64,000 nucleotides of DNA from a bacterium. GTDB taxonomy: Bacteria; Sumerlaeota; Sumerlaeia; SLMS01; JAHLLQ01. Made by a program: the position numbers and the translations under genes. How positions within the stretch are numbered: the first letter of the stretch is position 1; each line of letters begins with the position of its first letter. Shown piece by piece: positions 27,918 through 38,239 of the stretch. Location: the NCBI GenBank assembly GCA_020444065.1, contig JAHLLQ010000004.1:124001-188000 (forward strand). The letters run 5' to 3'. The notes below the pieces were generated by a model. It was given only the letters and a program-made list of their open reading frames with translations, made no database searches and was not told the DNA's origin.

Positions 27918-29483
27918 CTAGCGGGCGAACTCGGTCTTTCGCGTTTCTCGGACCACGACGACCTTGATTTGTCCCGGATACTGCAACTCCTCTTCGATGC
28001 GTTTTGTCACGTTTCGCGCCAGCAGACTGCATTCGTTGTCATTGAGCTTATCGGGCTCGACGATAATGCGAATCTCGCGGCCTGCCTGAATCGCGAAGGA
28101 TTTGTCCACTCCGTCAAACGAGGAGGCGATTTCCTCCAGGTTTTCCAGTCTCTTGATGTAGCTTTCCAGGGTTTCTCTTCGAGCCCCTGGCCGGGCGGCG
28201 GAAATGGCATCTGCCGCCTGGGTGATTACTGCGGTCAAGGTTCTTGGCTTGACCTCGAAGTGGTGCGCTTCGATTGCGTGAACCACTTCGGGACGTTCAC
28301 GGTACTTCTTGGCGAGTTCCGCACCGATCGCGGCGTGCGGTCCTTCCATTTCATGAGACACGGCCTTGCCCAGGTCATGCAGCAGGGTCGCTCGCTTCGC
28401 CAGCTTGGCGTCCAGCCCCAGCTCGGAGGCCAGGATTTCGGCGATATGCGCGCATTCGACACTGTGCTTCAAGACATTCTGCCCGTAACTGGTCCGGTAC
28501 CTCAGCCGCCCAAGCAGCTTGATCAGTTCCGGGTGCATGTCGTGAATTCCCAGTTCGATGCAGGCACCTTCGCCTGCTTCCCGCGCCTGTTCCAGAACCT
28601 GGCGCTCGGTCTTCTCGACCACCTCCTCGATTCGGGCCGGATGAATCCGCCCATCGGCAACGAGTTTCTCCAACACTAACCGGGCAATTTCCCGTCGCAT
28701 AGGATCGAAACAGGACAACACCACGGCCTCCGGCGTATCGTCGACGATGATGTTAACTCCCGTCGCCTGCTCCAGAGCCCGGATGTTGCGTCCTTCCCTG
28801 CCGATGATACGGCCCTTCATTTCATCACTCGGCAGATGAACCACCGAGACCGTCGTTTCACTCACCTGGTCCGTCGCGCATCGCTGCACGGCGAGGGTGA
28901 GAATCTGGCGGGATTTCTTCTCGGCGATGTCCTGCGTTTCCGTTTCCACTCGCCGGACCAGCGCGGCCGCCTCCTGGCGGACTTCGCTTTCCAGTGACTC
29001 GAGCAGAAGCTTCTTCGCTTCCTCTGCGGTCAAACCCGAGATTTCCTCGGTCTTGCGGATCAGTTCCGCCTTGTGTTCTTCCGCTTCAGCCAATGCCACC
29101 TCGACCGATTGGGTCCTCGCATCGAGGTTGCGTTCCTTATCGCCGACGGATTGTTCCCGCCGCCCGAGCTGCTCTTCACGTTTGTCGAGCTGCTCTTCCC
29201 GTTTGCGCAGCCGGCTCTCGTCGCGATCAATCTCCGAGCGCCGCTTGCCCAGGTCCTTCTCCAGCTTCCTTGTCCGCTCTTCGACTTTCTTCTGGGCTTC
29301 GATCTCCGCCTTCTCGAGGCGAATCTCGACGTCCTTCTGAGCGGTTTCTAGAATCCGGGAGGCTTCCTCCTGCGCCCTACTCAGGGTGTTCTCGCCTTTA
29401 GTCCGTGAATAGAATCCTCGACCTACGTATCCCAGTACGGCCCCGAGAAAGAGCCCCACCAGGGCATAGGGGATGTATTCCAT
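27918..29483 (-). CDS. rny: Ribonuclease Y
   Basis: RNase Y is a membrane-anchored endoribonuclease that starts mRNA decay. The 521-residue protein has the usual order: N-terminal transmembrane helix (about 5-22), a long charged coiled coil (30-200), a KH domain with [13 protein letters not shown] at 226-238, and an HD domain with His340 and the metal-binding His369-Asp370 in LLHDLGKA. The length matches the family (about 520). The ATG at 29483 is preceded by AAGGAGGT about 11 bases upstream. It is divergent from the VIT/VWA gene and ends at the bidirectional terminator. Confidence 0.98.
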   Translation of the reverse strand: MEYIPYALVGLFLGAVLGYVGRGFYSRTKGENTLSRAQEEASRILETAQKDVEIRLEKAEIEAQKKVEERTRKLEKDLGKRRSEIDRDESRLRKREEQLDKREEQLGRREQSVGDKERNLDARTQSVEVALAEAEEHKAELIRKTEEISGLTAEEAKKLLLESLESEVRQEAAALVRRVETETQDIAEKKSRQILTLAVQRCATDQVSETTVSVVHLPSDEMKGRIIGREGRNIRALEQATGVNIIVDDTPEAVVLSCFDPMRREIARLVLEKLVADGRIHPARIEEVVEKTERQVLEQAREAGEGACIELGIHDMHPELIKLLGRLRYRTSYGQNVLKHSVECAHIAEILASELGLDAKLAKRATLLHDLGKAVSHEMEGPHAAIGAELAKKYRERPEVVHAIEAHHFEVKPRTLTAVITQAADAISAARPGARRETLESYIKRLENLEEIASSFDGVDKSFAIQAGREIRIIVEPDKLNDNECSLLARNVTKRIEEELQYPGQIKVVVVRETRKTEFAR

Positions 29484-29715
29484 TCGGCTAAGGTACCTCC
29501 TTCTGATGTTATGCTACGGTGCTTATATCTAACTATCCCCCCGCCCGGCCACTCATAGGCGCAAAACGGGGAACGATACGTCAGAATCCAAGCTAGAAAA
29601 CGCTCTAAACCCTGGGGTTGTCAACGCGGAATCATTCAAGATTGTCGGGAACAATCGGTGTCTATCTCTTGTCACACCTCGCAGCAAACGACCCCGAGGA
29701 AGCGAGGACTGAACG

Positions 29716-32049
29716 ATGAAGATCACCCGCCTGCTGATGATTCTGGCGCTTACACTGACATGGCCGGTCGCGGCGTCCGCAGTCTCCGTCCTGATGCCGA
29801 CGGACAATCAATATCCTCCCCTGTCAATCAAGAGCAATCTGGTCGATGTCCGCGTTGATGGCCCCGTGGCGCGCACCCATATTTATCAGGTGTTTCACAA
29901 CCCCCATCCTCGCGATCTGGAAGGCACCTTCGTCATCTCGCTGCCGAAGGACGCTCAGGTCACCGATTTCGTGATGACGATCAATGGCGAGGAGGTTCAC
30001 GCGCAGGCCCTCGAGAGCGGCGAGGCTCGGGAGATCTACACCAGCATCGTCCGCCGGATGAAGGACCCCGGCCTGCTGGAGTTCGTCGATCACCAGACCT
30101 TCCGCGTTCGCGTTTTCCCGATTCCCGGAGATGGCGACATGCCGATCGAACTCAGCTATGCCCAGCCGCTTCGCCGCGAGGGCGACATGTACGCGCTCGA
30201 TTTCGGGAGCGAAATGGCCGCCGGCGCTCGCCAGGTCGACGAATCGGCCTTCTCTGCGACGATCAACTGGGATAGCAGATTGGGTACGATCTACTCACCG
30301 ACCCACCAGATCGACATCGAGCGCTCTGAGACCGGCCACCGGGCTGACGTGGATGTGCTCGATTTCCACCCCGAGGAGGGGCGCGACCTGACGATCCTGT
30401 TCGCGCCGGAGGAAGAGGGCGTGGGCATCCACGTGGTGACGAACCGCCCCGATGAGGACGAGCCGGGGACCTTTCTGCTGATGATTCACCCGCCGACAGT
30501 CGGTGCCCTGGCCCAGCCGGTGCCGAAGCTGGTGACCTTCGTTCTCGATGTCAGCGGCTCCATGAACCAGCAGGGCAAGATTGATAAAGCCAAGGCAGCG
30601 CTCATCCAGTGTCTTGGGGCGCTCGGGCCGGAGGACAAGTTCCGAATCCTGACGTTCGAATCCGGTGTCGATTCCTATCCCCGGCACCCTGCCGCGGCGA
30701 CGCGCGAAAACATCGATGACGCGGTCGACTACATCGACAAGATCCGCGCCTCCGGCGGGACGAACTTCCACCAGGCCATGATGGACGCCCTGGGCGAGAA
30801 AGACGTCGACGGCCTGCACCAGATCGTCGTCCTGACCGATGGCCTCCCGACCGTCGGCGTGACGACTCCCGATCAGATCATGCGAGCAATCAAGTCCCAT
30901 AATTCCAATGGTTTGCGTATCTTCACGCTCGGCGTCGGCTACGATGTGAATACGCACCTGCTGGACCGCGTGGCGGAGGAAACCCGCGCTCTCTCGACCT
31001 ACGTGAAGCCGAAGGAAGACCTCGAGGTCAAGGTCTCGACCTTCTTTGATTCGGTCGCTTATCCGGTTCTCACGAACCTGCAACTGACGATCGACCATGT
31101 GGGGGCCTACGACGTTTATCCGCTGGAACTGCCCGATCTGTTCAAGGGGCAGGACTTGACGGTATTTGGCCGTTATCGCGAAGGCGATAAGGCGCGGATC
31201 CAACTGACCGGCATGGCGGGTGACAATGGATACGAGATCGAGCGCAAGACTGAATTCCCCGACGAGACCGGCGACGAGACGGCCTACATCGAAGACCTCT
31301 GGGCGAACCGCAAGGTCGGTTACCTGCTGGACCAGATTCGCCTCCATGGCGAAAACCCGGAACTGAAGGAAGCCGTGATCGAACTGGCCAAAGAACACAA
31401 TCTTGTCACGCCATACACAAGCTTCCTGGTGGCTGATGATTCCGAGTTCGCAGAACGCCCTCCCGCGCTCGTCATGCAACATAGGATTTCAGGCATGGCG
31501 CCCGCCCGGAGAACTCTCCCCGCAGCCCCTGCAGGATCCCCGGCACAAGGCGGACGTGGGGGCGGTCCCTTGGTCGCCGACCATCCCACTGTATTTATGA
31601 CCGACAAGATGACCAACGATACGTTCGAGTTCAGCACGGATACGACAACTAACCTCTTCCGTTTTTCCGATGCATTCGTATTGGATTCGTACGTGAGCGG
31701 CGAAGGAGCCGTGGAACTCTCGGAGATGCTGAACGAGAAGAAGCAGGCAGAGAGCCTGGGGCAGGTCGCAGCAGCGGACAAGAAGGCCACGGTCCGCCAG
31801 ATCGCCGGCAAGACCTTCGTCTTCAACGGCAAGCAGTGGATTCAGCAGGACATCCCGGAAGACGCGAAGGAACTGAAAGTCGAGTACCTGAGCGACGCAT
31901 ACTTCGAACTGCTGAAGAAGTTCCCCAAGATGAAAGCCGCACTGGTTCTCGGCGAGCAGGTGACACTTCACCTTGGCGGCCGCAAGGTGGTGATCGGCGA
32001 AGCAGGCATCAGCAAGGTGGATGACTTGCCGAAGGAACTGAAGCGGTAG
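29716..32049 (+). CDS. Secreted VIT and von Willebrand factor A domain protein
   Basis: A 777-residue exported protein resembling inter-alpha-trypsin-inhibitor heavy chains. Residues 1-22 are a signal peptide ending ASA. About 25-160 form a VIT domain (VARTHIYQVFHNPHPRDLEGTFVISLP, ALESGEAREIYTSIV). About 270-445 form a VWA domain with a complete MIDAS: DVSGSMN, the Thr in SGGTNFHQA and the Asp in LTDGLPT. The C-terminal third has PYTSFLVADDSEF, typical of this class, and a Gly/Pro-rich linker. Such proteins bind ligands through a divalent metal; the partner is unknown. The ATG has GAGG about 10 bases upstream. It is followed by a strong terminator. Confidence 0.93.
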   Translation: MKITRLLMILALTLTWPVAASAVSVLMPTDNQYPPLSIKSNLVDVRVDGPVARTHIYQVFHNPHPRDLEGTFVISLPKDAQVTDFVMTINGEEVHAQALESGEAREIYTSIVRRMKDPGLLEFVDHQTFRVRVFPIPGDGDMPIELSYAQPLRREGDMYALDFGSEMAAGARQVDESAFSATINWDSRLGTIYSPTHQIDIERSETGHRADVDVLDFHPEEGRDLTILFAPEEEGVGIHVVTNRPDEDEPGTFLLMIHPPTVGALAQPVPKLVTFVLDVSGSMNQQGKIDKAKAALIQCLGALGPEDKFRILTFESGVDSYPRHPAAATRENIDDAVDYIDKIRASGGTNFHQAMMDALGEKDVDGLHQIVVLTDGLPTVGVTTPDQIMRAIKSHNSNGLRIFTLGVGYDVNTHLLDRVAEETRALSTYVKPKEDLEVKVSTFFDSVAYPVLTNLQLTIDHVGAYDVYPLELPDLFKGQDLTVFGRYREGDKARIQLTGMAGDNGYEIERKTEFPDETGDETAYIEDLWANRKVGYLLDQIRLHGENPELKEAVIELAKEHNLVTPYTSFLVADDSEFAERPPALVMQHRISGMAPARRTLPAAPAGSPAQGGRGGGPLVADHPTVFMTDKMTNDTFEFSTDTTTNLFRFSDAFVLDSYVSGEGAVELSEMLNEKKQAESLGQVAAADKKATVRQIAGKTFVFNGKQWIQQDIPEDAKELKVEYLSDAYFELLKKFPKMKAALVLGEQVTLHLGGRKVVIGEAGISKVDDLPKELKR

Positions 32050-32074
32050 CAGAAATCGAGTACCAGGCAAAGGA

Positions 32075-32108
32075 AACGGCCCGAACCGGATGATTGGTTC
32101 GGGCCGTT
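32075..32108. terminator. Bidirectional Rho-independent terminator
   Basis: A perfect 13-bp stem, AACGGCCCGAACC and its complement with an 8-base loop, between the convergent VIT/VWA and panC genes. The flanking T runs are short. Confidence 0.8.
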
Positions 32109-32134
32109 CGACTAACCATAATGTTGGGCTCCGA

Positions 32135-32986
32135 TCAGAGCCGCGTATTGTCGATCAGTCGCACGCCACCCACGCGAGCGGCGACGAGAACGAGCGTGTT
32201 GCCACTCTCGATGAGGTCGATCTCCTCGAGCGTCGTGCGCGATACAATATTCGCATAATCGAGCTCTATCTGATCGCCGGCACTGTTGATGTGGCTACGT
32301 ACGGCCTGCAGCAACTCGCCGCGATGGAGGATGCCTTGCTTCGAGACGAGGAAATGCACGCGTTTCAATGCTCGGTGCAGACAGAGCGCCTGCTTGCGCT
32401 GCTCATCCGACAGCAACACATTGCGGCTGCTTAGCGCCAGCCCATCCTTGTCGCGGACCGTCGGGATTGCCTCGATGTTCACATCGATGCACAGGTCGCG
32501 GACCATGTGTTTCAGGATGACAAGCTGCTGGGCATCCTTGTGTCCGAAGATCGCGTAGTCGGGCTGCGTGATGTGGATGAGCTTCAAAACCACCGTGCAG
32601 ACCCCACGGAAGTGCCCCTGGCGCGATTCACCCTCCAGCTTTGTCGACAAGTAGGACACGTTGGCGGTCGTCAGGAATCCCGGGGGGAACATGTCCTCGC
32701 CGGAGGGCGCGAAGAAGTACTCCACCCCCAGGTCCTTGCAGAGCTTCTTGTCTTCCTTCGGCGTTCGTGGATAGTCCGCGAGGTCCTTTTCCTCGGTGAA
32801 CTGCAGCGGATTGACGAAGGAGCTGACGATCGTGATGTCTGCCAGGGATTTGGCCTTCTCGATCAGGCGGGCATGGCCGGCATGGAGCGCCCCCATTGTG
32901 GGCACAAGGGCGACGGTGATTTCGTCGTCGCGACGCCAGGCGGCGCCCAATTCGCACATTTTCTGGACAGATTCGATGACTTCCAT
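32135..32986 (-). CDS. panC: Pantothenate synthetase
   Basis: PanC joins pantoate and beta-alanine with ATP to make pantothenate for coenzyme A. The 283-residue protein has the HIGH-like motif HAGH in VPTMGALHAGHARLIEKA, the FVNPLQFTEEKDLADYPRT block, GHKDAQQLVILKHMV, and the KMSKS-like DGLALSSRNVLLS. The length equals the family norm. Start: ATG at 32986, giving the usual MEVIESVQKM opening; longer in-frame starts add residues unlike the family. No panB or panD is nearby. It is divergent from the TolC-like gene. Confidence 0.97.
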   Translation of the reverse strand: MEVIESVQKMCELGAAWRRDDEITVALVPTMGALHAGHARLIEKAKSLADITIVSSFVNPLQFTEEKDLADYPRTPKEDKKLCKDLGVEYFFAPSGEDMFPPGFLTTANVSYLSTKLEGESRQGHFRGVCTVVLKLIHITQPDYAIFGHKDAQQLVILKHMVRDLCIDVNIEAIPTVRDKDGLALSSRNVLLSDEQRKQALCLHRALKRVHFLVSKQGILHRGELLQAVRSHINSAGDQIELDYANIVSRTTLEEIDLIESGNTLVLVAARVGGVRLIDNTRL

Positions 32987-33221
32987 CGGTCTCGATCCCC
33001 GGGGTAGAGTCCAGCGGCCGGTAAGCCCGGGCCGTGGCTGCATGAACACTCCACAGAAATCCCATCGGCGAAATGAAGGGCAAGGAGACTTTCGCGTAGA
33101 ATGCGCAGAGAAGGCCGGTTACCCGATGAGACGGGGCGGAAACCGCACATCGAGGGAGCGACTGCGAGAATTTCCTGGCGCCTCCCCCCGGCTCACCGGC
33201 CAAGATGCCACTCTGTCTCCG

Positions 33222-33252
33222 GCGTGCCCTGGATCCCCTTTCCGGGGCACGC
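33222..33252 (+). other. Leader hairpin upstream of the TolC-family gene
   Basis: GCGTGCCC and its exact complement GGGCACGC enclose a 15-base loop, followed by TTTCTGG, ending 29 bases before the ATG at 33282. It could be an attenuator or just a stable leader structure. The rest of the 295-base gap (32987-33281) shows no gene and no clear promoter boxes. Confidence 0.3.
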
Positions 33253-33281
33253 TTTCTGGAATTTCCACCCGAGAGGCTCCC

Positions 33282-34970
33282 ATGAAAGGCACCGGCAGTT
33301 GGCGAGTTGGATTTCTATCTGCTGCGATCTTCCTGACAACAGCGACGGCGGCCGTTTCCCCGCTGCAAGCGCAGGAATCCGAGGAGGATGAGGTCGTCAG
33401 CAGGCTGGAAGCGATTGTTCGCGACGAGAAGATCCCCAGCTACGAGGATCTGCGGTTGCCTGCGGACACGGCCCGCGAGGCCCGCGAGCGCTTCCTGCTG
33501 ACCGTGCCTTTGCTAGAGGGCGATGTGGCGACCAGCCAGGTCGTCTTCAGCGATGTCCCCGCCGATGGACCCTACGCACTTCTGACGTTGCCCGACCTTG
33601 TCGAAATCGCCCTGAACAATAACTTCGATCTGATCAACGACCGACGAGACATCGAAATCTCACGCAGCAACACACGCAGCGCCGAGGCAGAGTTCATTCC
33701 CTTCGTCGACTTCGTCAGCAGTGGGCGGATCACTTACAACCGTAACGAAGATGCTGTCGGGGCGAATGGCAAGGATGCCACCGTGACGACCGTGACGGAC
33801 ACGGAGAGCGCGGGCCTTGATGCGGGCGTGAACCTGCCGAGCGGCGGCAGCGTGACCTTTGACGTGGAGGAATCGCACACGCGGACGCGCACCCGTTCCG
33901 GAGCCGCCAATACGAAAAACTCCCCCTGGGGAACGGACGCCGAAGTCCGTTTCCTGCAGCCTCTTCTGCGCGGCGGTGGATTTGACGTCGGAACCGCAGA
34001 CCTGCGCTCGGCCCGTCTTTCGGAGATGGATCGGATTCTGGGCAGCCAGCTTTCTCATCGCGATACGGTCCTGCAGGTCGTTCGGCAGTACTTCGACATT
34101 CTCTCCGTCAAGCAGCAGTTGATGGTCAGCCGGGACGCCATTACAGAGCGTTACCGCTTCCTGGATGAAACGCGCGTGAAGTTCGATGTCGGTCGTGTCG
34201 CGGAGTCCGAAATTCTGCGTGCCCAGATTCAGTTCCTGCAGGAAGTCGAAACGGCCATCAATCGCCAGGAGTCATTGGACAACGCCCGCGAGAGTCTTCT
34301 CATCCTGCTGGGCCTGCCACTCGACACGCCGATCTCATTGATCGACATCACGCAAGAGCTTCGCGATCGCGGTCGCATCGAGATTCCGAAGGTCGACCGG
34401 GCCGTGGCCGTCGCGATGAACAATCGCTACGAACTGATGCGGTCGGACATTTCGATCTCCCAGGCCGAGATTAATCAGCGCGTTTCGCGCAACGATCTCT
34501 TGCCGCAGTTGGATTTCGACGCCGGATATCGTCGTTACGATTCGGAGACGACGCTGAGGGGCGCGAACGAATGGGACAATTCGACTCTGGATGCGGGGCT
34601 GACGCTGCGGATTCCGCTGCAGAACATCCAGCGCCGCGAGGCTCACAAGCGCGCCGTGCTTCGCGTCGAACAGGCAGAGACGGATCGCCTTTCGCTGGAG
34701 CGCTCTCTGATGCAGGAGGTCTACTCGACCCATCGCTCGGTGCTGTCGACCGAGGCGAATCTGACCATTCTTCGGAAGACCGTCGAACAGGCCCGCCGTA
34801 ACCTGGAACTGATCAACGGCAGCTTCGAAGTCGGCTTCTCGACCATCACGGAAGTTCGACTCGCCCAGGATGACTTGTTCGCGGCGGAAACGCGCTACAA
34901 TAACGCCATCCTGAATTATCAGGTGGCCATCGCGCGCCTGTATGTGGCATTAGGGTTGCCGTTGTACTGA
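33282..34970 (+). CDS. TolC family outer-membrane efflux protein
   Basis: A 562-residue outer-membrane channel. Residues 1-30 are a signal peptide ending LQAQ. Two related OEP halves follow: LPDLVEIALNNNFDLINDRRDIEISRSNTR in the first, and VDRAVAVAMNNRYELMRSDISISQAEINQRVSRNDLLPQLDFDAGY in the second. Both have the long amphipathic helices that form the periplasmic tunnel and beta segments for the membrane barrel. The ATG at 33282 has GAGAGG 7 bases upstream. It is 67 bases upstream of the HlyD-type adaptor gene and should form the outer exit of that system. Confidence 0.93.
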   Translation: MKGTGSWRVGFLSAAIFLTTATAAVSPLQAQESEEDEVVSRLEAIVRDEKIPSYEDLRLPADTAREARERFLLTVPLLEGDVATSQVVFSDVPADGPYALLTLPDLVEIALNNNFDLINDRRDIEISRSNTRSAEAEFIPFVDFVSSGRITYNRNEDAVGANGKDATVTTVTDTESAGLDAGVNLPSGGSVTFDVEESHTRTRTRSGAANTKNSPWGTDAEVRFLQPLLRGGGFDVGTADLRSARLSEMDRILGSQLSHRDTVLQVVRQYFDILSVKQQLMVSRDAITERYRFLDETRVKFDVGRVAESEILRAQIQFLQEVETAINRQESLDNARESLLILLGLPLDTPISLIDITQELRDRGRIEIPKVDRAVAVAMNNRYELMRSDISISQAEINQRVSRNDLLPQLDFDAGYRRYDSETTLRGANEWDNSTLDAGLTLRIPLQNIQRREAHKRAVLRVEQAETDRLSLERSLMQEVYSTHRSVLSTEANLTILRKTVEQARRNLELINGSFEVGFSTITEVRLAQDDLFAAETRYNNAILNYQVAIARLYVALGLPLY

Positions 34971-35037
34971 CGACTCGGGCGGTCGGTCAAACTTCGCCGC
35001 CACGGATCGAGTCGCGTCAACAGGGGGATGTGCCAGC

Positions 35038-36441
35038 ATGAAGCGCCTTGTCATTGCATTCATTTTCATTCTGATCGCTGCCGGAGCAGTTGCCGCCTGG
35101 ATGTCCAGGGGCAAACTGAGCCTCCTGGACCAGGAGGTCGCCAATGCGCCGACCTATGATGTCCAGCGCGGCCCCTTCGAGGTCACACTCTCAAGCATTG
35201 GCGTTCTGCAGGCCTCAAAATCCGCTGCCCTTGGCGCCCCCTTTGAGGGCAAGGTGGTCAAGCTGATCCCGGAAGGCACGCGCGTCGAGGAAGGCGATCC
35301 GGTCGTGTGGTTCGAAACCACCGACTACGAAGAGAGCCTGAAGGACGAGAAGGCAGAACTGGCCCTTTCCGAGACGGATCTCGAGCAGGCGAAGAGAGAT
35401 TACGAGCTTGAGGAGAAGAAGAATGAGCTGACCCTTGAGTCGGAGAAGACCAAGGTTGAAATCGCCCGCCACGACTATGACGACGCCAAGCAGAAGTACG
35501 AAGCGGAACTGGTCCTCTACAATCGCGACATTTCGCCGCAAACGAAGGTCGAGGAAGCGCGGTTGTCGCTGCTGCAGAAAGAGCTGAATCTGAGAAATGC
35601 GCAGATCAATCTTGCGAAGGTGCGGGAGAATCTCGCTGCGAATCTTCGCGTAAAGCAAACATCCATCGATCAGGCGAGATTGCGCCTCGAGGATCGCCAG
35701 CGGCGCGTTGACGAAGCGCAGGAGCGAATCGATTCCGCCATCCTGCGGGCGCCGAGCCCCGGCGACATTTCTTACCTCAATATCTGGAAGAGCGGAACGG
35801 TCGGCAAGATCGCCGAAGGTGACGAAGTCCACCGCCGCAACACGATCGCAGAGGTTCCGGACACGAGTCAGATGCTTGCCATCGTGCCGATCAACGAAAT
35901 CGACATCTCGCGCGTTGAAAAGGGCCAGCCGGCGGAAGTGACCCTTGAAGCCTTGCCCGGACAGACATTCCCCGGAGTGGTCGACACGAAGTCCATCGTT
36001 CCGATCAGCGATTCCGCGACACGTCCATGGATGGGCGGAAACGAGTCCACTGGCGTGCGAGAGTTCGAGGTGCGCATTCGTCTCGAGGATTCCAATGAGT
36101 TGTTCCGGCAGGGCATGACTGCTTCCGCAAAGATCATCGTCCAGCACTCCGACGATGTCTTGCGCATCCCCTTGGATGGGCTGTTCATGAAGGACGGACA
36201 GCGCGGCGTGTACATCCGCAATGGCGATGGTGGGGCGCACTTCGTTCCGCTGAGTGTCAAGATGACGAATGACAACTTTGCGGCCGTCGAAGGCAAAATA
36301 TCCGTCGGCGACAAGGTTCTGCTGCGCGATCCGCAGGAGATGGATGGCGCTGAGGCTCCGCAGGTTGCCGCCGAACCCCCACACAACGGCCCATCCGAGG
36401 GCCGAATGCCTCATGGTCCTCGGGGCGGCGGCGAATCATGA
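35038..36441 (+). CDS. HlyD/MacA-type periplasmic adaptor of an efflux system
   Basis: A 467-residue membrane-fusion protein linking an inner-membrane pump to TolC. Residues 1-22 are an N-terminal membrane anchor. A barrel-sandwich/lipoyl half ([39 protein letters not shown]) precedes a long coiled-coil hairpin (about 100-235) and the second lipoyl half ([15 protein letters not shown]). Beta-barrel and membrane-proximal domains follow ([51 protein letters not shown]). The C-terminal tail is Pro/Gly-rich. The stop overlaps the start of the ATPase gene by four bases (ATGA). Confidence 0.93.
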   Translation: MKRLVIAFIFILIAAGAVAAWMSRGKLSLLDQEVANAPTYDVQRGPFEVTLSSIGVLQASKSAALGAPFEGKVVKLIPEGTRVEEGDPVVWFETTDYEESLKDEKAELALSETDLEQAKRDYELEEKKNELTLESEKTKVEIARHDYDDAKQKYEAELVLYNRDISPQTKVEEARLSLLQKELNLRNAQINLAKVRENLAANLRVKQTSIDQARLRLEDRQRRVDEAQERIDSAILRAPSPGDISYLNIWKSGTVGKIAEGDEVHRRNTIAEVPDTSQMLAIVPINEIDISRVEKGQPAEVTLEALPGQTFPGVVDTKSIVPISDSATRPWMGGNESTGVREFEVRIRLEDSNELFRQGMTASAKIIVQHSDDVLRIPLDGLFMKDGQRGVYIRNGDGGAHFVPLSVKMTNDNFAAVEGKISVGDKVLLRDPQEMDGAEAPQVAAEPPHNGPSEGRMPHGPRGGGES

Positions 36442-37142
36442 TCATCCGCCTGTCAGGACTCGAGAAAACCTACAGCATGGGCACCGTCCAAGTGCATGCG
36501 TTGCGCGGCGTGGACCTGGAAGTCCCAGAGGGCGATTACATTGCCATCATGGGACCTTCGGGCTCGGGCAAATCGACGCTGATGCACATTATCGGCTGCC
36601 TGGATCGTCCATCGAAAGGCACCTACGAACTGCGCGGACGGCGCGTCGATTCGCTCGACGATCAGCAGCTTTCGCACACGCGCAATCGCGAGATCGGCTT
36701 CGTGTTCCAATCCTTCAACCTGCTTCCCCAGATGAACGTGCAGCAGAATGTTGAATTGCCGATGATTTACGCCGGAATGTCGCGTCACGAGCGCCAGGAG
36801 AAGGCCTCGATTGCGATTGAGCGCGTTGGCCTGCAGGACCGTGCGAAGCACCTGCCGAACGAGCTCAGCGGTGGCCAGCGCCAACGCGTCGCAATTGCGC
36901 GCGCTCTCGTGAACGATCCGGCGATTCTGCTCGCCGATGAACCGACAGGGAACCTGGATACGAAGACCGGCGAAGAAATCATGCGGCTCTTCGACGAAGT
37001 GCATGCCGCCGGAAACACGCTGATCCTTGTGACTCACGAGCCGGAAATCGGAGAGCACGCCCACCGCATCGTTCACATCCGCGACGGGCTGGTTAACAAA
37101 ATCGCGGTTACGGAAAAAGCAAAGGCAGCGGCTGCGCGATAA
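36438..37142 (+). CDS. ABC transporter ATP-binding protein, MacB/LolD type
   Basis: A 234-residue ATPase subunit. Walker A is GPSGSGKST (39-47), the Q-loop follows, the signature is [15 protein letters not shown], and Walker B is [12 protein letters not shown], the last element typical of the MacB/LolD/FtsE branch. The full MacB protein has a fused permease, but this product ends after the nucleotide-binding domain, as in split systems. No permease gene follows: the next gene (lptB) is on the opposite strand and ends 4 bases away. It overlaps the adaptor gene by four bases, so it belongs to the same transcript. Confidence 0.93.
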   Translation: MIIRLSGLEKTYSMGTVQVHALRGVDLEVPEGDYIAIMGPSGSGKSTLMHIIGCLDRPSKGTYELRGRRVDSLDDQQLSHTRNREIGFVFQSFNLLPQMNVQQNVELPMIYAGMSRHERQEKASIAIERVGLQDRAKHLPNELSGGQRQRVAIARALVNDPAILLADEPTGNLDTKTGEEIMRLFDEVHAAGNTLILVTHEPEIGEHAHRIVHIRDGLVNKIAVTEKAKAAAAR

Positions 37143-37145
37143 CGC

Positions 37146-37934
37146 CTACTCGTCTTTGGCCGCTTCTTTTTCTCTGCGCGTGCGGAGTTCCTTGTCCGAT
37201 TCCAGATCGCGGACCAGGCGCTCGGTGATGTATTTTGCGCGCACCTGCGGATCGGCAGAGACTTCATCCACCGTACCGGATGCCGTGACGATTCCATCGA
37301 GCAGCATGTAGGACCGATCGGTCACATGGAGCGTCTCGCGCACGTTGTGGTCAGTGATCAGGATCCCCAGGCCGCGGTTGCGCAACTGGCTGATGATCAT
37401 CTGAATATCCTCGATTGTCGGCGGGTCGATGCCGGCGAAGGGCTCGTCGAGGAAGATGAACTTTGGGTCAGTCGTCAGGGCGCGAGCGATCTCCACACGC
37501 CGCTTCTCGCCACCGGAGAGGGAATCCGCGATCCGGCGCCTCAGGTGTCCGATGCCGAGCTCGTCTTCGAGCTGGTCGATGCGTTCGCGGATGGCGGCGC
37601 GAGGATGGCCGTGAGCTTCCAGGATGGCCTTCAGGTTGTCGCGCACGGTCATTTTGCGAAAGACGCTGGTTTCCTGGGCCAGATAGCTGATGCCTTTGCG
37701 GGCGCGCAGGTGGATGGGCAGACCGGTGATGTCCTCGTTTTGGAAGTAGACCCTGCCGGACGTCGGCGGCGTGAAGCCGACCATCATTTTGAAGGTCGTC
37801 GTCTTGCCGGCACCATTCGGTCCCAGCAGCCCCACGATTTCGCCCGTGGAAACCTCCAGGCTCACCTGGTTCACGACACGGTTCTTGCCGTAGTCCTTGA
37901 CCAGTTTCTTTGTGCGGATTGTCACCTTCTGCAT
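37146..37934 (-). CDS. lptB: LPS export ABC transporter ATP-binding protein
   Basis: LptB powers extraction of lipopolysaccharide from the inner membrane together with LptFG. The 262-residue product has Walker A GPNGAGKTT (38-46), MVGFTPPTSGRVYFQNEDITGLPIHLRARKGI-like LptB blocks, YLAQETSVFRKMTV, the signature LSGGEKRRVEIARAL, Walker B FIFLDEPFAGIDP and the LptB-type ITDHNVRETL. Start: ATG at 37934; an in-frame extension upstream is not LptB-like. A charged C-terminal tail of about 20 residues (SDKELRTRREKEAAKDE) exceeds the usual end. No lptA, lptC or lptFG gene is next to it. Confidence 0.95.
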   Translation of the reverse strand: MQKVTIRTKKLVKDYGKNRVVNQVSLEVSTGEIVGLLGPNGAGKTTTFKMMVGFTPPTSGRVYFQNEDITGLPIHLRARKGISYLAQETSVFRKMTVRDNLKAILEAHGHPRAAIRERIDQLEDELGIGHLRRRIADSLSGGEKRRVEIARALTTDPKFIFLDEPFAGIDPPTIEDIQMIISQLRNRGLGILITDHNVRETLHVTDRSYMLLDGIVTASGTVDEVSADPQVRAKYITERLVRDLESDKELRTRREKEAAKDE

Positions 37935-38161
37935 GGGCGCCACCAAGCCTCCGAGAGAAAGAACCACCAGTCCCGGAGCGACCCCGGTCCAGCGTGGCGG
38001 CATGGTTGGTCACGGCAGCCGCCGGGGACAAGGGGAGTTTGCTGGAGCGGAGCGCGTATCCGTCGCGGGGATTTCAGGGTTGACGGGCATCGGCTTTGTG
38101 TGCCGCATTACCCGCGCGCCGGGAAGGCCTTTCGCGGCGCCGCCGTCAAATTCGGCACTGT

Positions 38162-38237
38162 GGGCGTATAGCTCAGTCGGTAGAGCAGTGGCCTTTTAAG
38201 CCATTGGTCCTAGGTTCGAGTCCTAGTGCGCCCACCA
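38162..38237 (+). tRNA. tRNA-Lys (anticodon UUU)
   Basis: A 76-base cloverleaf with encoded CCA. The acceptor pairs GGGCGTA with TGCGCCC, the D arm is GCTC/GAGC, the anticodon stem GTGGC/GCCAT encloses CTTTTAA, and the T arm contains GGTTCGAGTCC. The anticodon TTT is at 38195-38197. The end of the short-chain dehydrogenase gene on the other strand is only two bases away. Confidence 0.98.
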
Positions 38238-38239
38238 TC

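Noticed and set aside
29619-29624. TTGACA as the -35 box of the rny promoter (minus strand)
   Set aside because: The hexamer is perfect, but 17 bases further the -10 position reads GTTTTC, a poor match.
38081-38109. Promoter of tRNA-Lys with TTGACG and a 17-base spacer
   Set aside because: The -10 position reads CGCATT, too weak to call.
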